A model generated the notes under the pieces. It made no database searches, had not been told where the DNA came from, and was given only the letters and a program-made list of their open reading frames with translations. Below are positions 1 to 6,690 of a stretch of DNA of 10,612 nt, in pieces. Position 1 is the first letter of the stretch; the number at the start of each line of letters is the position of its first letter. The position numbers and the translations under genes are program-made. Source of the DNA: Candidatus Bathyarchaeota archaeon (GTDB lineage Archaea > Thermoproteota > Bathyarchaeia > TCS64); the NCBI GenBank assembly GCA_014730055.1, contig WJIV01000201.1:1-10612 (forward strand). Reading direction: 5' to 3'.

Positions 1-54
1 GATCAGAGCAGATAACAATAATTCAAGGTTTAATGACTATAAAAGAATAAAGTA

Positions 55-75
55 GAAAATAAAAAACTTGAAAAA
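55..75 (-). terminator. Poly-T termination region after the SPFH gene
   Basis: On the minus strand the bases just after the SPFH stop codon hold two T runs (five at 71-75, six at 61-66) followed by more T-rich sequence. Archaeal RNA polymerase commonly stops at such U-rich tracts without a hairpin. No stem is visible, so this rests on composition and position alone. Confidence 0.35.
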
Positions 76-80
76 TCCTT

Positions 81-1133
81 CTAAAGTTTCGTACCACAGT
101 CTTTACAGAACTTGTTGCCTGATGGGTTTTCTGTTCCACAGTTGGGGCATTTAGTGATCATGGAAATTTTGGAGCCACACTGACCACAGAACTTGTTCCC
201 CTTAGGTACGTCAGCCCCACAGCTTGGGCATTTTACAGTATTGATAGCTTGCATGTCCGTTCCGCATGTTCCACAGAACTTTTGTCCTGCAGGGTTCTGT
301 GCACCACAGCTTGGACATACTGTGACTGGCTTAGGGCTCTGGGATTGCTGATTCATCATCTGCTGTCCAAATGAGAATCCGATACCTGCTCCCAAGCCCG
401 CTCCTGCTGCTCCCCCTCCTCCGTCGGGTAAGACCTCAGCTGTTTCCTTGGCGTACTGCATCGTCATGGCACCCTGACCCATTGATGATGCGAATCGTCG
501 GGCTTCCTCGGGTATGTCTATTCCCTCGAATAAAGAATCTACTACGTGCAGACCTATTCTTTCCGCGTCCTTGTTTATTACTGCAGATATTGAATCCGTG
601 GTCTCATCTAATTTCCTCACTAGATTTACGATGTCGTATTCCCCGAAAGAGTCGATCACACGCTCAACGACGAATCCTCTGATGTATCTAGCAACGTCCT
701 CAGAGTCGCTGGCCTCACGGTTCCCGAAAAACTCGGTGACGAAGAGCTTGGGGTCTGTGACCTTCAGGATCAGATAACCGAAGAAACCGATCTCTGCCTG
801 ATACTGGATTTGCCCACTTGGAGCAGAGTAGGCTCTACCACCGAAGTTGCTACGAATCTGGCTCTTGTTTACAAATATTACCTCACATTCGAATATATCC
901 CCAGCTATCCCAAGACCCTGAACAATGTCAATAAGTATAGGGATATTATAGCTGGTTATAGTGTGTCTCCCAGGTCCGAAAACATCGAGAGCTTTACCGT
1001 CCCTGAAAAATACCGCCCACTGGTTCTCCATTACCGTCAACTGGCTGCCAAGGCGCAGTGACACCTCGGGAAACCTTCGGGCAAACTCGTCGGGCGCGGC
1101 GTCCCTCCACTGGACCGCTTCTATTAAAGGCAT
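81..1133 (-). CDS. SPFH/Band-7 (YdjI-like) protein with three C-terminal zinc ribbons
   Basis: This 350-aa protein has an SPFH/Band-7-type region at about residues 25-230, then a Gly/Ala-rich linker (235-255), a Gln/Met/Ser-rich stretch and three CxxC-x10-CxxC zinc ribbons (Cys 273/276/287/290, 302/305/316/319, 329/332/343/346). Relatives are often annotated as virion core protein-like or YdjI-like. In Bacillus subtilis YdjI belongs to a membrane complex that recruits PspA. There is no clear transmembrane helix, so membrane association would be peripheral. The start chosen is the ATG at 1133, with a weak GTGAT-like site just before it. An in-frame ATG at 1202 would overlap the upstream gene by 34 bases and add residues unlike the family. 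The gene lies 35 bases after the coiled-coil/zinc-ribbon gene and is probably cotranscribed with it. The family call is fairly secure; the role is inferred. Confidence 0.85.
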   Translation of the reverse strand: MPLIEAVQWRDAAPDEFARRFPEVSLRLGSQLTVMENQWAVFFRDGKALDVFGPGRHTITSYNIPILIDIVQGLGIAGDIFECEVIFVNKSQIRSNFGGRAYSAPSGQIQYQAEIGFFGYLILKVTDPKLFVTEFFGNREASDSEDVARYIRGFVVERVIDSFGEYDIVNLVRKLDETTDSISAVINKDAERIGLHVVDSLFEGIDIPEEARRFASSMGQGAMTMQYAKETAEVLPDGGGGAAGAGLGAGIGFSFGQQMMNQQSQSPKPVTVCPSCGAQNPAGQKFCGTCGTDMQAINTVKCPSCGADVPKGNKFCGQCGSKISMITKCPNCGTENPSGNKFCKDCGTKL

Positions 1134-1168
1134 GCTATCACACTGTTTTTTCTCATATTTATTTATAC

Positions 1169-2314
1169 TTAGATCTTGAAGCTCGTTCCACAGTACATGC
1201 ACCTAAGAGTAGTCTGCCCCCGATAGATTTCCTCAGTGTAGGGAGCATTGCAGAAGGGGCATCTGACCATCTTATCTCTCTCATCATCTGGCTCGTGTTT
1301 CTGCTCTTCATCAAATTGGCCTGAATCAATCATACCAAAATATGATATTAAGTTCCCGACATCTGTGTCATTCAGATCCAGTTTTAGCTCATCCAACCCC
1401 GCACTTGGTTTGAAGGAAATGTATGCTCCAGAGCCTTTCAGAAGCCCAACCCTTCCTTTAATAATTGTATCTACAACACCTATGGGCTTTTCCAGCTTTA
1501 CTTCCTTGACCTTCTTCTTCTCAGTGGCTATGAACAGTGTTCTCTTAAGTACAATCTCTTCCTCTTCCTCGAAAATTATTCTCCTGTTGCTTAAGGTCAA
1601 AACTCCATGGTCATCATTATCAAGATTATGTGCCCTTACACTGATCACAGGGTTCTCACCCTGGAGCCAGTTTATGCTCGTAGAGGCTAGATTATTAATT
1701 GTGTTCTCAGCGACAAAGACCTTATCCTGTATACTCCTCTGCTCTTCTCTAAATTCCTCAAGCTGGGCATTCACCAAGTATCTCATCTGATCCAAGTATG
1801 TCTCAAGATCCCGTGTTTCGGGTTCTAAGCTATTTATTTCACTGATATCCATTTTTGGATTCATTTGGTTTTCAATTTGACTCACCTGGGCTATCAAGGA
1901 GTTCACCTTCTGATTAGCCTCGCTCTCAATACTAACTTTGCGGTTCTCCCATTTGTTAGCTAGGTCGCTATATTCCTGTTCTAATTCTTTCAAATATACG
2001 TAATTCTGGGAGCGAATATCTGATATCCTTCCCTTGAGATCAATGATCTCATTATCCAAGCTTTGAATATACCGTGGAATACTGTTAGCTTCCGTTTTCG
2101 CCCTATGGAGTCTGGAATTTATCTGCGATAATAGGACCTTATTATCATCAGGTCCCACGCTTTTTTCTTCTTCAGTATTCTTAATCTTTCTTGATCTTAC
2201 GTAATTGGATGCCCTTCTATCTTTTGCATGACTGCTTCTCCTGGGAGGAGTAGTTCTCCTCCTCTCAATGTGTTCTTCACGCCTTCTCTCGTCTCTATCT
2301 TTCTTATTTGACAT
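1169..2314 (-). CDS. Coiled-coil, PH/GRAM-like and zinc-ribbon protein
   Basis: This 381-aa protein has four visible parts. Residues 1-58 are very basic and Arg/Glu-rich, probably disordered. Residues 60-205 are a long helical coiled coil. Residues about 214-330 look like a bacterial PH or GRAM domain: a short lead-in, the pattern GVLTLSNRRIIFE, then alternating beta strands. Residues 350-381 form a zinc ribbon with CxxC pairs at 352/355 and 372/375. No membrane segment is seen. The ATG at 2314 has a strong GGAGG site ten bases upstream. It is the first gene of a leftward pair with the SPFH gene. The coiled coil could serve as an assembly platform, and the PH-like domain could bind lipid or protein partners. 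I do not know a named family for the whole chain, so the function is a hypothesis. Confidence 0.8.
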   Translation of the reverse strand: MSNKKDRDERRREEHIERRRTTPPRRSSHAKDRRASNYVRSRKIKNTEEEKSVGPDDNKVLLSQINSRLHRAKTEANSIPRYIQSLDNEIIDLKGRISDIRSQNYVYLKELEQEYSDLANKWENRKVSIESEANQKVNSLIAQVSQIENQMNPKMDISEINSLEPETRDLETYLDQMRYLVNAQLEEFREEQRSIQDKVFVAENTINNLASTSINWLQGENPVISVRAHNLDNDDHGVLTLSNRRIIFEEEEEIVLKRTLFIATEKKKVKEVKLEKPIGVVDTIIKGRVGLLKGSGAYISFKPSAGLDELKLDLNDTDVGNLISYFGMIDSGQFDEEQKHEPDDERDKMVRCPFCNAPYTEEIYRGQTTLRCMYCGTSFKI

Positions 2315-2371
2315 AATTTATGAGCCTCCTAACTCAAGTTAATGGATGATTATGCAATTGTCCTTTCAAGC

Positions 2372-2379
2372 AAATAAAA
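2372..2379 (-). promoter_or_regulatory. Probable TATA box for the leftward coiled-coil/SPFH pair
   Basis: The minus strand reads TTTTATTT here, about 60 bases before the ATG at 2314. A start site some 26 bases downstream would give a leader of about 36 bases carrying the GGAGG site near 2323-2327. This is a motif and spacing match only. Confidence 0.35.
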
Positions 2380-2478
2380 AATTATAGTCTCTTCTATACA
2401 AATTAACGGAATATGCAGAATCTCTATTAACAGATTGGACTTTACTAATTTGGAGGGCGCAGTAAGACCTTAATATTG

Positions 2479-2496
2479 TTTAATACGGGTTTATTC
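2479..2496 (+). promoter_or_regulatory. Probable TATA box region for the rightward PH-like/zinc-ribbon gene
   Basis: Two overlapping candidates, TTTAATAC (2479-2486) and TTTATTC (2490-2496), lie 40-58 bases before the TTG start at 2537. Either would place transcription start around 2508-2519, within or next to the inverted repeat at 2500-2520. Confidence 0.35.
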
Positions 2497-2499
2497 TGT

Positions 2500-2520
2500 A
2501 AGTAATTGATTTGATTACTT
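2500..2520. repeat. 7-bp inverted repeat before the PH-like/zinc-ribbon gene
   Basis: AAGTAAT at 2500-2506 and ATTACTT at 2514-2520 are perfect inverted copies separated by seven bases. The pair sits between the predicted TATA box and the GTGAT ribosome site, where a repressor could bind or a small RNA hairpin could form. In AT-rich DNA a 7-bp repeat can arise by chance. Confidence 0.35.
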
Positions 2521-2536
2521 TTAAAAGTGATAAACT

Positions 2537-3148
2537 TTGAGGAATATAAACTCGATACTGGAAGCTGGGGAGCAGGTTATCAAGAAACAGGCCTCTGTAT
2601 ATGATCAAGGGATAGGAAACCAGTCCGATGGCACACTATATTTAACCAACAGAAGCCTGATTTTTCACGTAAACCAGAACACTATGTATAGAGGTCTTGA
2701 GCTAATAATAGAGGGCGAGAAAAATGCCCATATCGAGTTCATAAAAATACCCCTAGAAAACATAACAAATATAGATAAAAAAAGACTCAGTATTGAAGTT
2801 TTTACAGCGGGATCGTACTTCAGGGAAATCGAGGGCAGAAAATATTTGCTTGGGCCTAAAGGATACGATAGATCCTTCGAGATAGAGCAATCAAGCTTTA
2901 AATTCACCTTAGGCATATTTGCGGACAAAGAGGAATGGGTTAATCTAATCAATCAAAATAGAAACTCCCTGGCCCCATCGGAACCGACTCCACCTAAAGA
3001 AATATCACAAAAAGAACAAGTAGAAGCCACTGCAATGAGAGAGAAAATTATAATCAAAGAGATCGTCAAGATAAAATGCCCTTATTGTGGAACACTTAAC
3101 GATCAAACTTCCAGCAGGTGTCAGCACTGTGGAGCAAGAATTAATTAA
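2537..3148 (+). CDS. PH/GRAM-like domain protein with C-terminal zinc ribbon
   Basis: This 203-aa soluble protein begins with a PH/GRAM-like domain. GEQVIKKQASVYD leads into the hallmark GTLYLTNRSLIF (residues 32-43), then beta-rich sequence up to a helix with an E-W pattern near residue 134. A charged helical linker (155-180) follows, then a zinc ribbon with Cys 181/184 and 195/198. The start is TTG, supported by GTGAT at 2527-2531 with five bases between. A nearby hairpin (AAAGT/ACTTT around the ribosome site) could weaken initiation. Domain order and the TNR-hydrophobic motif match the C-terminal half of the divergently transcribed protein at 1169-2314, so the two are probably distant paralogues or partners. 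The likely role is docking on a membrane or an SPFH assembly, which is inference. Confidence 0.8.
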   Translation: MRNINSILEAGEQVIKKQASVYDQGIGNQSDGTLYLTNRSLIFHVNQNTMYRGLELIIEGEKNAHIEFIKIPLENITNIDKKRLSIEVFTAGSYFREIEGRKYLLGPKGYDRSFEIEQSSFKFTLGIFADKEEWVNLINQNRNSLAPSEPTPPKEISQKEQVEATAMREKIIIKEIVKIKCPYCGTLNDQTSSRCQHCGARIN

Positions 3149-3161
3149 GTCAGAGATCAGG

Positions 3162-3806
3162 ATGGGTTATCTATACTCACCACCAAGGTATTTACTAAAA
3201 GGATATGATCAATTAAATGCAATTATAGTTGGAGTCCTTGGGATAATTTTCCTATTATGGCTAAGTTACTATCTATTTTCGTTCGTCACTGAAATAAGCC
3301 TTAGTTTTGAACCCGTAATGAAAGAAGCAGGATTATCTTCCGAACGATACTTAATATTCGGTCGAAGATACCAAGGAGAGATCAACGGAAAAAATATTGA
3401 AGTAAATTTTATCCCATCTACAGGTTTAAGGCCAGCTTTATTAAATATTATAGTAAAGCCAGTTGAGATCGGGACAAAATTAGCAATAGTGCAAGACAAG
3501 CCTCTATTAGATTGTAAGGATTGCAAACTTATAACAGGTTTTGAGGAGGAGTTAGACGGAATAAAAGTTTTTGCACAAGATGAAAAGATGGCAACCGAAT
3601 ATTTACAAGATTCTAAAATAAAAAATATAATTATCTCACTAATGCATGATCAGTCGAGTCGAAGTCTGAGAGAAATCTATTTTAAATCCTCAGAAGTTTT
3701 ATTTAGAATACATCCTCGGAACTATGATGTTGATATTTTTAGAAACTTGCTTTATGGAGTTATTGATTTAACAATAGAATTTGAAAAAAATAGTTCATAT
3801 AATTGA
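3162..3806 (+). CDS. Single-pass membrane protein of unknown function
   Basis: The product is 214 aa from the ATG at 3162. Residues about 18-41 form one strong transmembrane helix. The rest is a soluble domain of mixed strands and helices with one CxxC pair (Cys 118 and 121, DCKDC). I do not recognise the family. A GTG at 3129 is an alternative start: it has GGTG eight bases upstream, would overlap the preceding gene by 20 bases and would add 11 residues. Either way the gene is tightly coupled to the PH-like/zinc-ribbon gene and almost certainly in its operon, so it may be the membrane anchor for that protein. It converges with the AI-2E family gene, leaving only 11 bases between their stops. 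Confidence 0.75.
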   Translation: MGYLYSPPRYLLKGYDQLNAIIVGVLGIIFLLWLSYYLFSFVTEISLSFEPVMKEAGLSSERYLIFGRRYQGEINGKNIEVNFIPSTGLRPALLNIIVKPVEIGTKLAIVQDKPLLDCKDCKLITGFEEELDGIKVFAQDEKMATEYLQDSKIKNIIISLMHDQSSRSLREIYFKSSEVLFRIHPRNYDVDIFRNLLYGVIDLTIEFEKNSSYN

Positions 3807-3817
3807 ATTTATTATGA

Positions 3818-4822
3818 TTATAATTCTGTAAAAAAGTCTCTGAAAATTATTAATGATGACTGTAGTAACCCCAAGACTAAGGGACCAAGAAAAACCCCTA
3901 CCGCTCCATACACAAAAATCCCGCCAACCACACCTAAAAAAATCACAGCAGGGTGTAATTTCACTGACTTATCAATAACCAGAGGCCTAAGAAAATTATC
4001 AGTAAAACTAACCACCAGAACACCATACAACAGCAAAAAACCTCCCCATGCAAGACTACCTGAGAAAAACAGGTACACCGACGCAGGCCCCCACACACCA
4101 ATAGAACCAATAACAGGAATAAAAGATAACACAATCATCACAAATGTCCAGAAGAAATAGTTAGATATACCAACAATTAACAACCCTAACCCAGCTACTA
4201 GTCCCTGAATTATAGCTACAAAGATATGCCCTCTTAGAACAGCCATCGTTATCCTCCCTGCATCCTCAATCAACCTGGATTTTACGGGTTCAGGCAATGG
4301 ATAAACACTCTTCATCCACCTTAGGAGTCCCTCCCCATCCCTGACTAGATAATATTGTAGAAAAAGCACGATAGTCAACCCTATGGAAATATTACCCAAT
4401 ACCCCAAGACCTGAAGCAAAGTTACCGAAAAAAGCAAGAGAGAAAATGTCCTCAATTGCCTGTTCAAGATTCTGTGTTAGGTCTATTTCCTGGCCCGTGA
4501 TTTCTTTAAACCTAGCCTCAATGTTTTCCAGGTCAACTACTTGGGTCTCGTTAATCTGAGATATAACTTCTTGGGCATCATCAACTATAATGGCGCTGAT
4601 GAATGCTATTGGTAATAATATAACCAGTATTGTAAGTAAGACAATTAACCCTGCGGATAAATTTTCACCTAAACGAGGAATTGTCTTCTTATACAGGGGC
4701 GTTACTATGACAGCTAGAACCAATGCGCCCAATACGTATACCAGGAAGGGTCCTAAGGTTTTTATTGATAACCATCCTATGGCAGCTATTACTAGGACGA
4801 GGGCGGCTTTTCTGGTGTTCAT
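3818..4822 (-). CDS. AI-2E family (PerM/TqsA-like) membrane transporter
   Basis: This 334-aa protein has the usual length and layout of the AI-2E exporter-like family. Two to three N-terminal membrane segments (about 7-40 and 55-80) are followed by a hydrophilic helical loop (82-130), then five or so membrane segments in the C-terminal half. Recognisable family stretches are the FIPVIGS motif (234-240), DNFLRPLVI (275-283) and the closing GVFLGPLVLGLL (309-320). Members export small molecules or exchange ions (AI-2 export by TqsA, Na+/H+ antiport in some bacteria); the substrate in archaea is unknown. A TGATGATT-like site precedes the ATG. The gene follows the GerW/YtfJ-like gene by 60 bases on the same strand and may share its promoter. 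Confidence 0.9.
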   Translation of the reverse strand: MNTRKAALVLVIAAIGWLSIKTLGPFLVYVLGALVLAVIVTPLYKKTIPRLGENLSAGLIVLLTILVILLPIAFISAIIVDDAQEVISQINETQVVDLENIEARFKEITGQEIDLTQNLEQAIEDIFSLAFFGNFASGLGVLGNISIGLTIVLFLQYYLVRDGEGLLRWMKSVYPLPEPVKSRLIEDAGRITMAVLRGHIFVAIIQGLVAGLGLLIVGISNYFFWTFVMIVLSFIPVIGSIGVWGPASVYLFFSGSLAWGGFLLLYGVLVVSFTDNFLRPLVIDKSVKLHPAVIFLGVVGGIFVYGAVGVFLGPLVLGLLQSSLIIFRDFFTEL

Positions 4823-4882
4823 AGTTAATCATCAGCATAATTTGATAATAGGGATCAATAAGTTAGCCCGTTTATTTGTATT

Positions 4883-5275
4883 CTATTCTTCTTCCTCTTT
4901 CTCTTCAGTAATATTTTCTATTGGTTTGATATTTTTGATCTTTTCGGCTATAGTGTCTACTGCTTTTTCAAGAACTTCTGGTATTCTGCTTGGTGACCTT
5001 AATGGAAGTACTTCGACTCCTTCAGATCCTTCTACATCCGTATAAATTACGATCAGGGCCAAGGGCTCTATCCCTGCTCCTCCTCCAGCACCCGTTCCCT
5101 CCCCCGTATTTACTTCGTTAGAACCTTTTCCACTTCCAGCACCTAATGCGAAACCCATTTTCATAACTGGGATGATTACTTTATCTTCTTGTACTATTGG
5201 TTCGCCTACTGCACTATCTGCTGAGAATATGTTTGATATCTTTTCCACAAGAGTCTCTAAGTTTGTTTCACTCAT
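4883..5275 (-). CDS. GerW/YtfJ-like protein
   Basis: This 130-aa protein matches the GerW (YtfJ) family, known from Bacillus spore germination but widespread in non-sporulating archaea. An N-terminal helix (4-19) is followed by a GEPIVQEDKVIIPVMKMGFA stretch (25-44), a Gly-rich segment (45-69), the PLALIVIYTD strand (71-80) and a C-terminal helix. The tail is acidic (EEKEEEE). No signal peptide or membrane segment is visible, so it is probably cytoplasmic. Its role outside spores is unknown. A TATA box at 5304-5311 drives it with a leader of about five bases, and the AI-2E family gene follows by 60 bases. The family call is strong. Confidence 0.88.
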   Translation of the reverse strand: MSETNLETLVEKISNIFSADSAVGEPIVQEDKVIIPVMKMGFALGAGSGKGSNEVNTGEGTGAGGGAGIEPLALIVIYTDVEGSEGVEVLPLRSPSRIPEVLEKAVDTIAEKIKNIKPIENITEEKEEEE

Positions 5276-5303
5276 TTAATTCCAGTAGAAATTTACTTAA
5301 TAT

Positions 5304-5311
5304 TTTATATA
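5304..5311 (-). promoter_or_regulatory. TATA box for the GerW/YtfJ-like gene
   Basis: The minus strand reads TATATAAA, centred about 32 bases before the ATG at 5275. That spacing predicts an mRNA that starts only a few bases before the gene. It is one of the clearest archaeal TATA boxes in the window. Confidence 0.6.
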
Positions 5312-5349
5312 GTTGAGCAGAGATCCGTTGATTAAAAAATATATGCTAT

Positions 5350-5891
5350 TTATGAGAGAAGCCTCTGATCAACATCCTCTATTTCTTCTCCTTCACCATT
5401 AAATATTCTTACTGGTACCTTGGAGTTTGATTTGACTCTACTACTTACGCTCCCAAGTAGAAATCTACCTACATCACCAAGCCCGGTACTACCCATTACT
5501 ATCAAATCATATTCTCTCTCATCTACAATATCCAATATCTTACTCGCGGGTTTTCCCTGAGATAGCAAGAGCTCAAGCTCCACATCTGGTGCTACTTCTT
5601 GAGCCTTGTCTCTTGCCTCGTTAAAGACTTCTTTTGAGTGTTCGGTTAGTTTCTCATCAAATTGCTGAGCCCAAGTAGGATACGCAAAAGGTAAAACATA
5701 TCCAGCTCTACCCATCATCCATGGAACTGGATAAGCCGCATAAGGGTAAGGGGCCAGAGGGATTGGTCTTCTCTCAATCACGTGAAGGATCGTTAATTTG
5801 GCGTCATCCCTCTTACTATTTTAAGTGCTTTTTTAAGAGCCACGTCCGCTTGTTCAGAACCATCGATTGGAACAAGTATTTTTTCCACCAT
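5350..5891 (-). pseudogene. Universal stress protein (UspA family), split by a one-base deletion
   Basis: Read across one missing base, this encodes about 180 aa of a UspA-fold protein. The ATG at 5891 opens MVEKILVPIDGS, the classic first strand with the nucleotide-binding Asp, and runs to ALKKALKIV before ending at a stop at 5793-5795. The next stretch, KRDDAKLTILHVIERRP, continues in the other frame from about 5814. The C-terminal half is intact, including the ATP-binding pattern G-2x-G-9x-G-S (MGSTGLGDVGRFLLGS). A Pro/Tyr-rich insert sits between. The downstream frame has a GTG at 5779-5781, but starting there would remove strand 1 and its Asp. One base is lacking within about 5814-5822, next to an AAAA run. 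Possible causes are true inactivation, a sequence error or, less likely, recoding. A TATA box lies at 5922-5929. The family call is very secure; the gene's state is not. Confidence 0.88.
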
Positions 5892-5921
5892 AAATTTATC
5901 ATAATATAATACTTAGCATAA

Positions 5922-5929
5922 TTTTTAAA
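5922..5929 (-). promoter_or_regulatory. TATA box with purine-rich BRE for the universal stress gene
   Basis: The minus strand reads GAAAGAGG followed by TTTAAAAA, the layout of an archaeal BRE plus TATA box. It is centred about 34 bases before the ATG at 5891, predicting a leader of about eight bases. Confidence 0.55.
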
Positions 5930-5992
5930 CCTCTTTCAATTCAGATTATGATCCCTTACAAAATCTATTTTATCTATCTTAACTATGTTCAC

Positions 5993-6000
5993 TTTATATT
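5993..6000 (+). promoter_or_regulatory. TATA box for the 90-aa coiled-coil gene
   Basis: TTTATATT is centred about 33 bases before the ATG at 6030, giving a predicted leader of about eight bases that contains the TGATT ribosome site (6021-6025). It lies in the same 138-base divergent spacer as the universal stress promoter. Confidence 0.55.
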
Positions 6001-6029
6001 AGATCTTTACAATTTACACATGATTCAAA

Positions 6030-6302
6030 ATGTCAAAGGATCTCGAAGAAAGAATAGAAGAATGGGAAAAAGAAACCAAAGAACTAGTTTCAAAGATGAG
6101 CGAAAAAGGAAAAGAATCATCATCCGAGATGGAGGAAAAGATGGAGGACCTAAAAAGGAGAGGAGAAGACCTAAAAAGAGAACTCTCTAAAAAATCAGAA
6201 AAGACAAAGACAGAACTAGAGTTCAAAGTTAAAGATGTACAAAGTAGACTAAATGGCGTCTTGGACGACTTGTCTAAAGCATGGGAAGACCTTACAAGCT
6301 AA
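6030..6302 (+). CDS. Small highly charged coiled-coil protein
   Basis: This 90-aa protein consists almost wholly of Glu, Lys, Ser, Asp and Arg with regularly spaced Leu/Met/Val/Trp, as in one long amphipathic helix or coiled coil. There are no cysteines, no membrane segment and no signal peptide. The ATG at 6030 is supported by TGATT at 6021-6025 and a TATA box at 5993-6000. A longer open frame from 5948 on the same strand is a shadow in another phase. The gene is divergent from the universal stress gene and convergent with chaB, so a stress or structural role is plausible. I do not recognise a named family; short apolipophorin-like or LEA-like helical proteins look similar through low complexity alone. 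Confidence 0.75.
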   Translation: MSKDLEERIEEWEKETKELVSKMSEKGKESSSEMEEKMEDLKRRGEDLKRELSKKSEKTKTELEFKVKDVQSRLNGVLDDLSKAWEDLTS

Positions 6303-6326
6303 ACACCAAATAAGACATCAATCATA

Positions 6327-6333
6327 TTTTTTT
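6327..6333 (+). terminator. Poly-T terminator after the coiled-coil gene
   Basis: A run of seven T starts 25 bases after the stop at 6302, in the short spacer between this gene and the convergent chaB gene. U-rich tracts of this size are typical archaeal terminators. An A run at 6337-6341 could act the same way for the opposite strand. Confidence 0.5.
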
Positions 6334-6380
6334 ATCAAAAATTGTAAAATTATCTTTTGTATTAAATAGCCAAAATAGTT

Positions 6381-6584
6381 TTAATCTTTCTTAACCCATT
6401 CTCCTTCCTTTTTCTCATAGACGTTTTTGACAGCCCCCCATGCATATTGATGTTTTCTCCCTTCATCCCATCCAGAATGTTCTTCATCTGCTGAATTATA
6501 AGCTTCCATGTAAATTTCTTGGGCTTTTTTAGGTAAATTATCCTGAACATCCTCAGGTAAATCTGATACTTTATCATAAGGCAT
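6381..6584 (-). CDS. chaB: ChaB family protein
   Basis: This 67-aa protein matches the ChaB family over its whole length. It has the LPEDVQDNLPKKAQEIYMEA opening, the YNSADEE segment with its conserved Asn, and the closing AWGAVKNVYEKKEGEWV. Bacterial ChaB is named for its linkage to the cation antiporter gene chaA, but its biochemical role is uncertain; the fold is a small three-helix unit found also in phages and baculoviruses. No chaA is present here. TGAT lies five bases before the ATG and a TATA box at 6613-6620. The neighbouring universal stress, GerW/YtfJ-like and DUF1328 genes suggest a stress setting. The family call is very secure. Confidence 0.92.
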   Translation of the reverse strand: MPYDKVSDLPEDVQDNLPKKAQEIYMEAYNSADEEHSGWDEGRKHQYAWGAVKNVYEKKEGEWVKKD

Positions 6585-6612
6585 ATTTATCAGTTATTTC
6601 AATGAAACATAG

Positions 6613-6620
6613 TTAATATA
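6613..6620 (-). promoter_or_regulatory. TATA box for chaB
   Basis: The minus strand reads TATATTAA, centred about 33 bases before the ATG at 6584. The predicted leader of about seven bases carries the TGAT ribosome site. Confidence 0.5.
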
Positions 6621-6690
6621 CGTTAACCAACAAATAGATATTAATATTAGTTATTAATAAAAAGGGGATTTGTTAATCGTAAGACTTTCA

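Noticed and set aside
180..330. Repeated cysteine-codon patterns suggesting a DNA repeat array
   Set aside because: They are three coding copies of the zinc-ribbon motif in the SPFH protein, with different bases, not a CRISPR or satellite repeat.
1134..1202. N-terminal extension of the SPFH protein from an ATG at 1202
   Set aside because: It overlaps the upstream zinc-ribbon gene by 34 bases and adds residues not expected before the family's MPLIEAVQW start.
3087..3161. Longer start for the membrane protein at an ATG at 3087
   Set aside because: It would overlap the zinc-ribbon coding region by 62 bases. The ATG at 3162 or the GTG at 3129 is more economical.
5350..5781. Separate 143-aa universal stress protein starting at the GTG at 5781
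   Set aside because: It would lack the first strand and the nucleotide-binding Asp, and the in-frame bases upstream still encode RDDAKLTILH of the family. It is the second half of a frameshifted gene.
5948..6190. 80-aa open frame on the plus strand rich in Lys and Arg
   Set aside because: It is the out-of-phase shadow of the charged coiled-coil gene. Its basic composition follows from reading Glu/Lys codons in another frame.
6014..6226. Minus-strand Ser/Phe-rich open frame
   Set aside because: Antisense shadow of the coiled-coil gene; low-complexity Ser/Phe is the expected complement of Glu/Lys codons.
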